From Actinomycetes bacterium (GTDB lineage: Bacteria > Actinomycetota > Acidimicrobiia > Acidimicrobiales > RAAP-2): 26,905 nt of DNA. The stretch covers positions 1 through 26,905 of the forward strand of contig JAKBCT010000008.1 of the NCBI GenBank assembly GCA_021807655.1. Direction: 5' to 3'. Below the pieces are notes generated by a model. It was not told where the DNA came from, did no database searches, and saw only the letters and a program-made list of their open reading frames with translations. The position numbers and the translations under genes were made by a program. Shown in pieces: positions 7,541 to 16,855 of this stretch; within the stretch, counting starts at the first letter, position 1; each line of letters begins with the position of its first letter.

Positions 7541-8509
7541 TTACTGGGCGATGAAGGGAAAGTGACAGGCGACCTGGTGTCCCGGCGCCACCTCGTGCGC
7601 GAGGGGCACTTCGGCGGCGCAGCGCTCGGTGGCGAAGGGACAGCGCGAGCGGAAGCGACACCCGCTCGGCGGGTTGAGGGGACTCGGCGGTTCGCCCTCG
7701 AGCACGGCCCCGGTGCCGACGCTGTCGGGGTCGGCGTCGAGCGCCGCGCCGAGCAGGAACTTCGTGTAGGGGTGGGCCGGGGCCTGGTAGAGGACGTCCG
7801 AGGGGCCGATCTCGCAGATCCGTCCGAGGTACATCACCGCCACGCGATCGCTGATGTTCTTCACGACCGCGAGGTCGTGGGCGATGAAGAGCAGCGTGAG
7901 GCCGTACTCGGCCTTTAGGTCTTCGAGCAGGTTCAAGATCTGGGCCTGCACCGAGACGTCGAGCGCCGAGACCACCTCGTCGCAGATCAGCAGCTGGGGG
8001 CGCATGGCCAGGGCGCGGGCGATCGAGATGCGCTGGCACTGGCCGCCCGAGAACTGGCGGGCGTAGCGCTCGCCGTAGACGTCGGGGTCGATGCCGACCT
8101 GGTTGAGCAGGTCGTCCACCAAACGGGCTCGCTCGTCGCCGCGCACCGTCTTCCACGCATCGAGGGGTTCGGCGACGATGCCGCGGACCCGTCGGCGGGG
8201 GTTGAGCGAGCTGATGGGGTCCTGGAAGACCATCTGCATGCGGGTGCGCGCGTGGCGCAGCGCCCGGCCGCGCTGGTGGGTGATGTCCACCCCGTCGAGT
8301 TCGACGGTCCCCGACGTCGGCTCGACGATCTTCATCAGCGCCTTGCCGGTCGTGGACTTGCCACAGCCCGATTCGCCGACGAGTCCGAGGGTCTCGCCCT
8401 CGTAGACGTCAAAACTGACGTCGGCGACGGCCGAGACGACGTGGGTTCCCTTGGTGAAGTTCACCGTGAGATCGCGCACCTTCAAGAGGGGCTGGCGTTC
8501 GTCGGTCAT
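7541..8509 (-). CDS. Peptide ABC transporter ATP-binding protein (DppF/OppF type)
   Basis: Second ATPase of an oligopeptide/dipeptide/nickel importer; it hydrolyses ATP on the cytoplasmic face to drive uptake. The 322-residue protein shows Walker A GESGCGKST (residues 45-53), ABC signature FSGGQCQRIS, Walker B LLICDEVVSALD and an H-loop (IAHDLAV). It ends with the C-terminal extension typical of the family, including GCRFRSRCPFATERC. The ATG at 8507-8509 begins MTDERQPLL and overlaps the preceding gene's stop as ATGA. The open frame runs much further upstream, but that part is only a shadow of the first ATPase gene. It is the last gene of the four-gene operon. Peptide specificity is inferred from the subfamily; other substrates are possible. 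Confidence 0.92.
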   Translation of the reverse strand: MTDERQPLLKVRDLTVNFTKGTHVVSAVADVSFDVYEGETLGLVGESGCGKSTTGKALMKIVEPTSGTVELDGVDITHQRGRALRHARTRMQMVFQDPISSLNPRRRVRGIVAEPLDAWKTVRGDERARLVDDLLNQVGIDPDVYGERYARQFSGGQCQRISIARALAMRPQLLICDEVVSALDVSVQAQILNLLEDLKAEYGLTLLFIAHDLAVVKNISDRVAVMYLGRICEIGPSDVLYQAPAHPYTKFLLGAALDADPDSVGTGAVLEGEPPSPLNPPSGCRFRSRCPFATERCAAEVPLAHEVAPGHQVACHFPFIAQ

Positions 8510-9504
8510 GGCCGGGTCCCTTCGCTGGAATCGGGTAGGGGATTCCAGCAGGCGAACCGGTGTCCGGGTTGCGCGGCCTCGCGCAGGGTGGGCCGTTCGA
8601 CGTGGCACTGCTCGGTCGCGTAGGCGCAGCGCGGCGCGAAGGCGCAGCCCGGAGGCATCGTCGAGAGGTTCGGCGGTCGGCCCGCGATGACCGCGAGGCG
8701 GGTGTGGGAGGCGTTGGACACCTTGGGCGAGCTCTCGAGCAGGGCCCGGGTGTAGGGCATGCGGTGGTGGTAGAAGATATCGCGCGTGTCGCCCATCTCG
8801 GCGATCTGGCCGGCGTACATGACGATGATCCGTGTGGCCCGCGTCGCGACGACGCCGAGGTCGTGGGTGATCAGGATCACCGACATCGAAAACTGCTGCT
8901 TGAGCGTGTCGAGCAGGTTCAGTATCTGGGCCTGGATCGTGACGTCGAGCCCGGTCGTGGGTTCGTCGGCGATGAGCAGCTTGGGCGAGCAGGCGAGCGC
9001 GGTGGCGATCACCACGCGCTGGCGCATGCCGCCCGAGAGCTCGGTGGGGTAGGCGCGATAGCGCGACGCGGCCGACGGGATCCCGACCATCGTCAACAGC
9101 TCCAGCGCGCGCGCGTGCGCGGCGCGCCGGTCCATGCCCAGGCGCACCCGCAGCGTCTCGTCGATCTGGCGGCCGATACGCATCACCGGGTTGAGCGAGG
9201 TCATCGGGTCCTGGAAGACCATGGCGACCTCGGTGGCCCACATCGAGCGCATGACCCGTTCGCTCGCCCCGACGACCTCGTGGCCGTTCAACAGGACCGA
9301 GCCCGTCACCTCGACGTTGGTGCGTGGCTGGAGACCCATGATCGTGCGCGCGAGCACGGTCTTGCCCGAACCCGACTCGCCGACGATGCCGAGTGTCTCG
9401 TTGGACCCCAGGTCGAAACTCACCCCGCCGACGGCCGGAACGGCGCCGGCGACGGTGCGAAAGGTGGTTCGCAGGTCCTTCACCTCGAGCAGGTGGTCGC
9501 TCAC
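8506..9504 (-). CDS. Peptide ABC transporter ATP-binding protein (DppD/OppD type)
   Basis: First ATPase of the importer, expected to form a heterodimer with its downstream partner. The 332-residue protein has Walker A GESGSGKT (42-49), a Q-loop in AMVFQDPMTSLNP, signature LSGGMRQRVVIA, Walker B LLIADEPTTGLD and an H-loop in LITHDLGV. The C-terminal oligopeptide-family extension is present (PPGCAFAPRCAYATEQC). The GTG start (9502-9504, MSDHLLEVKDL) overlaps the permease stop as GTGA, and the longer open frame upstream is a shadow of the permease gene. Tight overlaps on both sides indicate one polycistronic mRNA with translational coupling. Confidence 0.92.
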   Translation of the reverse strand: MSDHLLEVKDLRTTFRTVAGAVPAVGGVSFDLGSNETLGIVGESGSGKTVLARTIMGLQPRTNVEVTGSVLLNGHEVVGASERVMRSMWATEVAMVFQDPMTSLNPVMRIGRQIDETLRVRLGMDRRAAHARALELLTMVGIPSAASRYRAYPTELSGGMRQRVVIATALACSPKLLIADEPTTGLDVTIQAQILNLLDTLKQQFSMSVILITHDLGVVATRATRIIVMYAGQIAEMGDTRDIFYHHRMPYTRALLESSPKVSNASHTRLAVIAGRPPNLSTMPPGCAFAPRCAYATEQCHVERPTLREAAQPGHRFACWNPLPDSSEGTRP

Positions 9505-10364
9505 AGTTTCACCTCGGTCACGTCGAAGTAGCTGCGCAGCCGGTCGCCGATGAAGTTGAGACAGAGCAGGAACAGACAGAGCGCGAGCGAGGGGAAGATG
9601 ACGAGCCAGGGGTTCTGGGCCATCACCGTGCGCGACTCGTTGATCATGTTGCCCCAGGACGGGGTCGGCGGGTTCACCGACAGTCCGAGGAAGGCCAGCG
9701 CGCCCTCGAGGGTCACCACGGTCGCCACGCCGATCAGTAGGAACGAGACGGCGATCGGGGCGATGTTGGGCAGCAGCTCGCGCAGCAGGATCCGTCGGTC
9801 GGTGGAGCCCTGCACCTTGGCCGCGGTCACGAAGTCCTTCGTCGCGACCGAAAGGGTGGCGCTGCGGATCACGCGGTAGACGAGGGGCACCGACGCGAGC
9901 CCGATCACGATGATGAGCTTGAGCAGGGTGCGCGGCGTCCAAAAGGAGATCACCGCGATCACGGCGATGATCGCCGGGAAGGCGAGCAGGACGTACATGA
10001 CGGCGGTGAGCATCGCGTCGAGGCGACCCCGCCGGTAGGCGGCGAGCATGCCGAGGGGCATGCCGATGCCGAAGCCGATGATCATCGCGCCGCTGCCCAC
10101 CGCGAGCGAGACCCGCGACCCGAAGACGACGCGCGACAGGATGTCGCGTCCGAGGTCGTCGGTGCCGAACAGGTGGTGCAGGGACGGACCGGCGTTGATG
10201 ACGTTGTAGTTCTGATACAGCGGGTTCACGAGGGGCAGCACGTTGGCGAGCAGCGCCGCGAGGACGTTGAGGGTGAGCCAGCCCACGCAGATCCAAAAGA
10301 GCGGCCCGAGGCGCCGCTCGGCGAGGGGCTCGAAACCCGCCTGTTCGTCCAGGAGGTCAGTCAC
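9501..10364 (-). CDS. Peptide ABC transporter permease (DppC/OppC type)
   Basis: Inner-membrane permease subunit of the importer, 287 residues. An N-terminal membrane segment (about 23-46) is followed by the substrate-loop sequence HHLFGTDDLGRDILSR, characteristic of DppC/OppC proteins. Several further membrane helices and a cytoplasmic EAA-type loop (FVTAAKVQGSTDRRIL) for ATPase contact come next, and then the PPTPSWGNMI segment seen in this family. The GTG start (10362-10364) lies within the end of the upstream permease gene (8-nt overlap). Together with the second permease it forms the transmembrane channel. Confidence 0.93.
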   Translation of the reverse strand: MTDLLDEQAGFEPLAERRLGPLFWICVGWLTLNVLAALLANVLPLVNPLYQNYNVINAGPSLHHLFGTDDLGRDILSRVVFGSRVSLAVGSGAMIIGFGIGMPLGMLAAYRRGRLDAMLTAVMYVLLAFPAIIAVIAVISFWTPRTLLKLIIVIGLASVPLVYRVIRSATLSVATKDFVTAAKVQGSTDRRILLRELLPNIAPIAVSFLLIGVATVVTLEGALAFLGLSVNPPTPSWGNMINESRTVMAQNPWLVIFPSLALCLFLLCLNFIGDRLRSYFDVTEVKL

Positions 10365-11307
10365 GGCTGATCCTGGGGTCCACGAGGCTGGTGAGGAAGT
10401 CGAACAGGAAGTTGATCAACACGACCCCGACCGAGACCACCAAGACGATGCCCTGGACGAGGAGATAGTCACTGCTCGCGATCGCCGAGATCAGCGTGTA
10501 GCCGAGCCCCGGGATGCCGAGGAGGTACTGCACGACGAACCCCCCAGCCAGCAGACCACCGATGTTGACCCCGGCGGTGCCGAGCAGGGCGACCGACGAC
10601 GGTCGAAAGGCGTGGCGCCACATGATCCGGCGCTGGCTGAGCCCCTTGGAGCGCGCCATGGTGATGAACTCCTCCTGCAGGGTCGCGATGAGGTCGCTGC
10701 GCAGGACACGAAAGTACAGCACGAAACTCGCCGTGGCGAGGGTTATCGAAGGCAGCGCCATGCTCGCGAGGTTGACCCGCCAGTCAGTAGTCAGCGGGAC
10801 GAAGGACGACGGGCCCGTGTTAGAGATGCCCAACTTGATCGAGACGACGAGCACCAACACGACGATGATGATGAACGGGGGGATCGATAACAAGGTGAAG
10901 CTGCCGGCACTCAGCACGCGGTCGATGAGTCCGTTGGGCTTACGCGCCGAACGCATCGCGAGCGGGATGGCGCCGGCGAAGGCGAGGAGTTGACTGAGGA
11001 CGATGAGTTCGAGGTCGATGGGGTAGGCGGCGCGTATCGTCGAGGCGACCGAGGTCTGCGAGATGAAGGACGTGCCCAGGTTGCCGTGCAGGACATTGAC
11101 GATCCACACGAAGTACTGCTCGATGATCGGCTTGTTGAGACCGAGCTGTTTGTAGAGGATCGCTCGGTTGGCCGGACTCGCCCCGGTGCCCAGGATCACC
11201 GTCGCGGGGTCGCCGGGCAAGAGGTGGATCAGGTAGAAGCTCCCGACCGAGATGACAAAGACGATGCCGACGAGCGTGACCAGCCGTCGCAGCACGTACT
11301 TCAGCAC
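10357..11307 (-). CDS. Peptide ABC transporter permease (DppB/OppB type)
   Basis: First gene of the transporter operon, a membrane permease of 316 residues. The N-terminus reads MLKYVLRRLVTLVGIVFVIS, matching the usual OppB/DppB start, followed by LIHLLPGDPA, the typical GNLGTSF motif, an EAA loop (EEFITMARSKGLSQRRIMW) and a C-terminal LVDPRI. I chose GTG 11305-11307 because a GGGGGG tract lies 3 nt before it and the protein then begins as its homologues do. The open frame extends to 11376, but that part looks untranslated. The gene is divergent from coaE across 91 nt. No substrate-binding-protein gene precedes it. Confidence 0.92.
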   Translation of the reverse strand: MLKYVLRRLVTLVGIVFVISVGSFYLIHLLPGDPATVILGTGASPANRAILYKQLGLNKPIIEQYFVWIVNVLHGNLGTSFISQTSVASTIRAAYPIDLELIVLSQLLAFAGAIPLAMRSARKPNGLIDRVLSAGSFTLLSIPPFIIIVVLVLVVSIKLGISNTGPSSFVPLTTDWRVNLASMALPSITLATASFVLYFRVLRSDLIATLQEEFITMARSKGLSQRRIMWRHAFRPSSVALLGTAGVNIGGLLAGGFVVQYLLGIPGLGYTLISAIASSDYLLVQGIVLVVSVGVVLINFLFDFLTSLVDPRISRD

Positions 11308-11314
11308 TTTCCCC

Positions 11315-11331
11315 CCTACTGACTTGGTAGG
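11315..11331. repeat. Small inverted repeat in the leader of the peptide transporter operon
   Basis: CCTAC and GTAGG flank a 7-nt spacer. On the minus strand the second arm touches the G-rich ribosome-binding region of the first permease gene, and the first arm lies just after a possible -10 box (TATTGT). It could be an operator or a small hairpin that hides the ribosome-binding site. With only 5 bp per arm, chance is a serious alternative. Confidence 0.25.
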
Positions 11332-11337
11332 ACAATA
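11332..11337 (-). promoter_or_regulatory. Possible -10 element of the peptide transporter operon
   Basis: TATTGT on the minus strand lies 24 nt upstream of the chosen GTG start, which would leave a short leader containing the G-rich ribosome-binding site. No convincing -35 box was seen. Confidence 0.35.
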
Positions 11338-11386
11338 GCGAACGCGCTGGGGCCGCGGGTTACGCCCCGACGTCACAGGCGGTCGC

Positions 11387-11392
11387 TACCGT
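11387..11392 (+). promoter_or_regulatory. Putative -10 element for leaderless coaE
   Basis: TACCGT followed by 6 nt and then the coaE GTG at 11399. This is the same TANNNT-to-start geometry seen at fabD, the coiled-coil gene and uvrA, and no Shine-Dalgarno is present. It may drive the coaE-uvrB unit. Confidence 0.45.
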
Positions 11393-11398
11393 GGAACG

Positions 11399-11989
11399 GT
11401 GGAGATCATCGGCGTGGTCGGCGGCATCGGCGCGGGTAAGAGCACGGTCACGGAGTATTTGGGGCGGCGGGGCTTTGCGGTGATCGACGCCGACGTCGTG
11501 GCCCACCGCGTCGTCGAGCCCGATCGCCCGGCGTGGCGGGCCCTGCGCGACGCCTTCGGTGACGCGGTCCTCGCCGCGGACCGGACCCTCGACCGGTCGT
11601 TTCTCGCCGAGGTGGTCTTCCACGACCGCTCCGCACTCCAGCGTCTCAACGGGATCACCCACGGCTACATCGGCGAGGAGATCCGCGCCGCGCTCGAACG
11701 CGCGTCGGGAGCGGCCGCGTTCGTGGCCATACCGCTCTTTCGCGCCGAGCACCGTCAGGTCTTTCACCTGACGAGGGTGTGGGGCGTGCTCGCGTCGCCC
11801 GAGGTGGCCCTCGCGCGACTGGTGGGGGCTCGAGGGCTCGACGAGCGTGACGCGCGGGCCCGTCTCGCGAGCCAGCCGGGCAACGACGAGCGGCTCAGCG
11901 TCGTCGACGACGCGATCTGGAACGAGGGCACGAAGGCCGAACTCTACGCGCGCGTCGACGAGTTACTCGCCGAGCGGGGACTCGCGTGA
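11399..11989 (+). CDS. coaE: Dephospho-CoA kinase
   Basis: Catalyses the last step of coenzyme A synthesis, phosphorylating dephospho-CoA at the 3' hydroxyl with ATP. The 196-residue protein has the P-loop GGIGAGKST at residues 8-16, the [14 protein letters not shown] segment that carries the conserved DAD motif, an AIPLFRAE stretch matching the usual PLLFE, and a lid region with [13 protein letters not shown]. The length is normal for a single-domain CoaE. The GTG start at 11399 follows a TACCGT box and probably begins a leaderless mRNA. The stop overlaps the uvrB GTG as GTGA. coaE next to rpsA and uvrB is a common actinobacterial order, here interrupted by the transporter operon. Confidence 0.94.
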   Translation: MEIIGVVGGIGAGKSTVTEYLGRRGFAVIDADVVAHRVVEPDRPAWRALRDAFGDAVLAADRTLDRSFLAEVVFHDRSALQRLNGITHGYIGEEIRAALERASGAAAFVAIPLFRAEHRQVFHLTRVWGVLASPEVALARLVGARGLDERDARARLASQPGNDERLSVVDDAIWNEGTKAELYARVDELLAERGLA

Positions 11990-14001
11990 CCGACTTCCGG
12001 GTCGAATCGCCCTTCCAGCCCTCGGGCGACCAGCCCACCGCCATCGAGACGTTGGCGCGCGGCGTCACCGACGGGCTTCGATACCAGACCCTCGAAGGGA
12101 TCACCGGCAGTGGCAAGACGGCGACGATCGCCTGGCTCGTCGAGCGGGTCCAGCGTCCGACGCTGATCCTCGAGCCCAACAAGTCCCTGGCCGCCCAGCT
12201 GGCCTCGGAGTTGCGCGAGATGATGCCACAGAACCGCGTCGAGTTCTTCGTCTCCTACTACGACTACTACCAGCCCGAGGCCTACATCCCGCGCACCGAC
12301 ACCTTCATCGAGAAGGACAGCTCGATCAACGAGGAGATCGACCGACTGCGCCACGCCGCGACGTCGTCGCTGCTCACCCACCGTGACACCATCGTCGTCG
12401 CCTCGGTCTCGTGCATCTACGGCCTCGGCAGTCCCCTCGAGTATCGCGAGCGGATGTTGCCGCTCGCGCGTGGCGAGTCCGTCGACCAGCGCCAGCTGCT
12501 GCGTCGCCTGGTCGAGATGCAGTACCACCGCAACGAGACGGTGCTCGAACGCGGGACCTTTCGCATGAAGGGCGACACCCTCGAGATTCAGCCGGCCTAC
12601 GCCAGCGAGGCGGTGCGCGTGTCGTTCTTCTTCGACGAGATCGAGAGCATCACGTTCTTTAACCCGCTGACCCAGGAGACGCGCGGCGCGGTCGACGAGA
12701 TCACGCTCTTCGCGGCCACCCACTACGCGACCAGCTCGGCCACGCTGCAACGGGCCTGTCGCACCATCGAGGAGGAACTTCAGGTCCGACTGGCGACGTT
12801 CCAGTCAGAGGGCAAGCTCCTCGAGGCCCAGCGCCTGCGCTCTCGCACCGAGCACGATCTGGAGATGCTCGAACAGACCGGGGTCTGCGCGGGCATCGAG
12901 AACTACTCCGCGCACCTCGACGGACGTCGCCCCGGCGAACGGCCCTACACCCTGCTCGACTACTTTCCCGACGACTACCTGGTCGTCATCGACGAGTCCC
13001 ACGTGGCGGTGCCCCAGGTGCGCGGACAGTACGCGGGGGACCGGTCGCGAAAGGAGACCCTCGTCGAACACGGGTTTCGCCTGCCGAGCGCGCTCGACAA
13101 CCGCCCGCTCAACTTCCAAGAGTTCATCGACCTCGTGCCCCAGATCGTCTTCGTCTCGGCGACGCCGGGCCCCTACGAGCTCGAGGTGAGCGACCAGATC
13201 GCCGAGCAGGTGATCCGCCCGACCGGTCTCGTCGACCCGATCGTCAACGTGATACCCACGAAGAACCAGATCGACGATCTGCGCACGCGCCTCGACGAGG
13301 TGATCGCTCGCGGGGAACGGGCCCTGGTCACCACGCTCACCAAACGGATGGCCGAGGACCTGACGACCTTTCTCACCAAGGCCGGGTACCGGGTGCAGTA
13401 CCTGCACAGCGACATCGACACGATCCAGCGAATCGAGATCCTGCGGTCGCTGCGCCTGGGCGAGTTCGACATCCTCGTCGGGATCAACCTCCTGCGCGAG
13501 GGACTCGACCTGCCCGAGGTGTCCCTCGTCGCGATCCTCGACGCCGACAAGGAGGGCTTCCTGCGTTCGCGCAGCGCGCTCATCCAGACGATCGGGCGGG
13601 CCGCGCGTAACGCCAACGGCGCCGCGGTGCTCTACGCCGACCGGATCACCGACTCGATGCGCGACGCGATCAGCCTGACCGAACGGCGCCGCCAGCGCCA
13701 GATCGACTACAACCTCGAGCACGGCATCGAACCCCGGACGGTCACGAAGAACGTGGCGGACATCTTGAACCGTCTGCGCAGTGACGCCGGTCCCGCGCGC
13801 GAGCGTCCGGCGCAGTTCGCGGGCCTGGAGGGGTCCCTGCCCGACGACCTCTCGCGCGAGATGACCCGGGTGGAGGCCGCGATGCTCGAGGCGGCGCGCG
13901 AATTGCGATTCGAGGAGGCGGCGACGCTGCGAGACCTGCTCCACACCCTGCAACGTCAGGGACTCGAGCAAGGTGTCTACGGCGGGTCCGTCGACTCCTG
14001 A
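11986..14001 (+). CDS. uvrB: Excinuclease ABC subunit B
   Basis: Damage-verifying helicase-like subunit of nucleotide excision repair; receives DNA from UvrA and recruits UvrC. At 671 residues it has the usual length. It shows Walker A GITGSGKT (38-45), the damage-probing beta-hairpin region (about 90-113, [17 protein letters not shown]), a DESH box at 336-339, the helicase motifs [13 protein letters not shown] and QTIGRAARN, and a C-terminal UVR domain (~625-660) that contacts UvrC. The GTG start overlaps the coaE stop by 4 nt, so translation is coupled. uvrA begins 16 nt after the stop, so the repair genes are clustered. Confidence 0.98.
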   Translation: MTDFRVESPFQPSGDQPTAIETLARGVTDGLRYQTLEGITGSGKTATIAWLVERVQRPTLILEPNKSLAAQLASELREMMPQNRVEFFVSYYDYYQPEAYIPRTDTFIEKDSSINEEIDRLRHAATSSLLTHRDTIVVASVSCIYGLGSPLEYRERMLPLARGESVDQRQLLRRLVEMQYHRNETVLERGTFRMKGDTLEIQPAYASEAVRVSFFFDEIESITFFNPLTQETRGAVDEITLFAATHYATSSATLQRACRTIEEELQVRLATFQSEGKLLEAQRLRSRTEHDLEMLEQTGVCAGIENYSAHLDGRRPGERPYTLLDYFPDDYLVVIDESHVAVPQVRGQYAGDRSRKETLVEHGFRLPSALDNRPLNFQEFIDLVPQIVFVSATPGPYELEVSDQIAEQVIRPTGLVDPIVNVIPTKNQIDDLRTRLDEVIARGERALVTTLTKRMAEDLTTFLTKAGYRVQYLHSDIDTIQRIEILRSLRLGEFDILVGINLLREGLDLPEVSLVAILDADKEGFLRSRSALIQTIGRAARNANGAAVLYADRITDSMRDAISLTERRRQRQIDYNLEHGIEPRTVTKNVADILNRLRSDAGPARERPAQFAGLEGSLPDDLSREMTRVEAAMLEAARELRFEEAATLRDLLHTLQRQGLEQGVYGGSVDS

Positions 14002-14005
14002 CCGG

Positions 14006-14011
14006 TAGATT
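14006..14011 (+). promoter_or_regulatory. Putative -10 element for leaderless uvrA
   Basis: TAGATT lies 6 nt before the uvrA ATG in the 16-nt uvrB-uvrA gap. No ribosome-binding site is visible, so an internal leaderless transcript for uvrA is plausible. I did not find a recognisable SOS (LexA) box beside it by eye. Confidence 0.45.
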
Positions 14012-14017
14012 CACCTC

Positions 14018-16855
14018 ATGGCCCAGTCGATTCGCGTTCAGGGTGCGCGCGTGCACAACCTCAAGAACCTGGCGGTGGAGATCCCGCGCGACCGACTCGT
14101 GGTCTTCACGGGGCTCTCCGGATCAGGGAAATCGTCCCTCGCCTTCGACACGATCTACGCCGAGGGCCAGCGCCGCTACGTCGAGAGCCTCTCGGCCTAC
14201 GCCCGCCAGTTCCTCGGTCAGATGGACAAGCCCGACGTCGATTTCATCGAGGGCCTGTCGCCGGCGATCTCCATCGACCAAAAGACGGCCTCGCGCAACC
14301 CGAGGTCCACGGTCGGCACGATCACCGAGATCCACGACTACCTGCGACTGCTCTACGCGCGCATCGGGGTCCCGCACTGCCCGAACTGCGACAAGCCGGT
14401 CAGCCGTCAGACACCCCAGCAGATCGTGGACCTGGTGTTGGAGCGTCCGGCCGACGAGCGGTTCATGGTGCTCGCGACGGTCGTCGACGGGCGAAAGGGC
14501 GAGTACAGCTCGCTGCTCGATGACCTCGCTGGCCAGGGCTTCTCGCGGGTCCGCGTCGACGGCGCGGTGATCGACCTCGCCGATCGCGAGTCGCTCACGC
14601 TCGCGCGCTACGAACAACACTCGATCGACGTGGTGCTCGACCGGCTCACCGTCAAGTCCTCGAACCGCCAGCGCCTGACCGAGTCGGTCGAGACCGCGCT
14701 CGCGCTGACCAAGGGGACCGTCTCGGTGCTCTACCTCGCCACCGACGAGGTCGTGCGCTACTCCGAGAAACTGGCCTGCGCCGACTGCGGCATCAGCTTC
14801 AGCGAGCTGGCGCCGCGCGACTTCTCCTTTAACTCGCCCTACGGCGCCTGCGGCGTTTGCACCGGGCTCGGAACGCGCTACGAGGTGGACCCGGACCTCG
14901 TCGTGCCCGACCCCACCCGCTCGCTCGCCGACGGGGCGCTCGCGCCGTGGGCCGGCCAGCGCTTCAAGTACTTCGAGCGCCTGATCGCCGGCATCGCCGA
15001 GATGGGCGGGTTCTCCACGGACGTGGCGTGGAACAAGCTGCGCGCGAAGGACCGCAAGCTCGTCCTCTACGGCGTCGAGAAGAAGTCGGTGCCCGTGCGC
15101 TATCGCAACCGCTACGGGCGAGTGCGCACCTACGACACGACCTACAACGGCATCGTCGAGTGGCTGGAGCGCAAGCGCAGCGAGGCCGACGGCGACTGGT
15201 CGCGCGAACAGGCGGAGCAGTACATGCGCGAGGTCGAGTGCACCGCCTGTCACGGCCAACGCCTGAAGCCCGAGGTCCTCGCGGTGCGCATCGCGAGTCG
15301 CTCCATCGCCGACGTGAGCGCCATGACGATCGACGAGGCCCTCGACTTCTTCTCGGACCTGCACCTCTCCTCGCGCGACGAGACCATCGCCCACCAGGTG
15401 GTCAAGGAGATCAACGAGCGGCTCACGTTCCTGATGGACGTGGGACTGGACTACCTGACCCTCAGTCGCGGCTCGGCGACCCTGTCGGGCGGCGAGGCCC
15501 AGCGGATCCGCCTCGCCTCACAGATCGGCAGCTACCTCGTCGGCGTGCTCTACGTCCTTGACGAGCCGTCGATCGGGCTGCACCAGCGCGACAACCGGCG
15601 CCTGATCGCGACCCTGGAGCGCCTGCGCGACCTCGGCAACTCGGTGATCGTGGTCGAGCATGACGAAGAGACGATCCGCAGCGCCGACTTCATCGTGGAC
15701 ATCGGACCGGGGGCCGGCGAGTACGGCGGTCGGGTGGTGCACGCCGGCACCTACGAGGGCCTGCTCGAGAACGAGGCGTCGATCACCGGCCAGTACCTCG
15801 CGGGGCGCCGGTCGATCCCGGTACCCGAGACGCGCCGGGCCGGCGACGGCAATCGCCTGGTCGTCGTCGGGGCGCGCGCGAACAACCTGCGCGACGTGAC
15901 CGTGGGCTTCCCGCTCGGCACGTTCGTGGCGGTCACCGGGGTGTCGGGCTCGGGCAAGTCCACGCTCGTGAACGCGATCCTGCTCAGCGCGCTCGAACGC
16001 ACCATCAACGGGGCCAAGGTCACCGCGGCGGCGCACCGCTCCATCAAGGGCATCGAGTTCGTCGACAAGGTCGTGGCGGTCAACCAGCAGCCCATCGGCC
16101 GCACGCCGCGCTCGAACCCCGCGACCTACACGGGGGTCTTTGACAAGATCCGCAAGCTCTTCGCCGAGACCTCGGAGTCCAAGGTCCGCGGGTACCTGCC
16201 GGGCCGGTTCTCCTTTAACGTAAAGGGCGGCCGGTGCGAGACCTGCGCGGGTGACGGGACCATCAAGATCGAGATGCACTTCCTGCCCGACGTGTACGTC
16301 AACTGCGAGGTCTGTAACGGCGCGCGCTACAACCGCGAGACCCTCGAGATCCTCTATCGCGGCAAGTCGATCAGCGACGTGTTGAACATGCCGGTCGCCG
16401 AGGCGTTGACGTTCTTCGAACGCCAGCCGTCGATCATGCGCCACATCCAGAGCCTCTACGACGTCGGTCTGGGCTACGTGCGCCTCGGCCAGCCGGCCCC
16501 CACGCTTTCGGGGGGCGAGGCCCAACGGGTGAAGCTCGCCGCCGAGCTCGCCCGGCGCCCGACGGGTCACACGGTCTACGTCTTGGACGAACCGACGACC
16601 GGACTGCACTTCGACGACGTGCACCGGCTCCTCGAGGTGCTGCACCGCCTCGTCGACCAGGGCAACACCGTGCTCGTCATCGAACACAACCTCGACGTCG
16701 TCAAGACCGCCGACTGGGTCGTCGACCTCGGGCCCGACGGTGGACGGCGCGGTGGTCTGGTCGTGGGCGAGGGCACCCCCGAGGCGATCGCGCAGCTCGA
16801 CACGGCGACGGGTCAGGTACTGGCCGACGCGCTACGGGTGCGCGTGAGGTCGTAG
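14018..16855 (+). CDS. uvrA: Excinuclease ABC subunit A
   Basis: DNA-damage sensor of nucleotide excision repair, a dimeric ABC-type ATPase. The 945-residue protein carries two ATPase cassettes: Walker A GLSGSGKS (32-39) with signature [11 protein letters not shown] (~490), and Walker [10 protein letters not shown] (~641-649) with signature [11 protein letters not shown] (~829). Zinc-binding cysteine sets are present: CPNC, CADC with CGVC, CTAC, and the CETC/CEVC pair near 741-768 that belongs to the DNA-binding module. The ATG is preceded by a TANNNT box rather than a ribosome-binding site. The TAG stop shares one nucleotide with the uvrC GTG. Confidence 0.98.
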   Translation: MAQSIRVQGARVHNLKNLAVEIPRDRLVVFTGLSGSGKSSLAFDTIYAEGQRRYVESLSAYARQFLGQMDKPDVDFIEGLSPAISIDQKTASRNPRSTVGTITEIHDYLRLLYARIGVPHCPNCDKPVSRQTPQQIVDLVLERPADERFMVLATVVDGRKGEYSSLLDDLAGQGFSRVRVDGAVIDLADRESLTLARYEQHSIDVVLDRLTVKSSNRQRLTESVETALALTKGTVSVLYLATDEVVRYSEKLACADCGISFSELAPRDFSFNSPYGACGVCTGLGTRYEVDPDLVVPDPTRSLADGALAPWAGQRFKYFERLIAGIAEMGGFSTDVAWNKLRAKDRKLVLYGVEKKSVPVRYRNRYGRVRTYDTTYNGIVEWLERKRSEADGDWSREQAEQYMREVECTACHGQRLKPEVLAVRIASRSIADVSAMTIDEALDFFSDLHLSSRDETIAHQVVKEINERLTFLMDVGLDYLTLSRGSATLSGGEAQRIRLASQIGSYLVGVLYVLDEPSIGLHQRDNRRLIATLERLRDLGNSVIVVEHDEETIRSADFIVDIGPGAGEYGGRVVHAGTYEGLLENEASITGQYLAGRRSIPVPETRRAGDGNRLVVVGARANNLRDVTVGFPLGTFVAVTGVSGSGKSTLVNAILLSALERTINGAKVTAAAHRSIKGIEFVDKVVAVNQQPIGRTPRSNPATYTGVFDKIRKLFAETSESKVRGYLPGRFSFNVKGGRCETCAGDGTIKIEMHFLPDVYVNCEVCNGARYNRETLEILYRGKSISDVLNMPVAEALTFFERQPSIMRHIQSLYDVGLGYVRLGQPAPTLSGGEAQRVKLAAELARRPTGHTVYVLDEPTTGLHFDDVHRLLEVLHRLVDQGNTVLVIEHNLDVVKTADWVVDLGPDGGRRGGLVVGEGTPEAIAQLDTATGQVLADALRVRVRS

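Noticed and set aside
8510..9241. N-terminal extension of the second transporter ATPase frame
   Set aside because: Overlaps the first ATPase in another frame and gives arginine/proline-rich sequence; the ATG at 8507-8509 with ATGA coupling gives the normal N-terminus.
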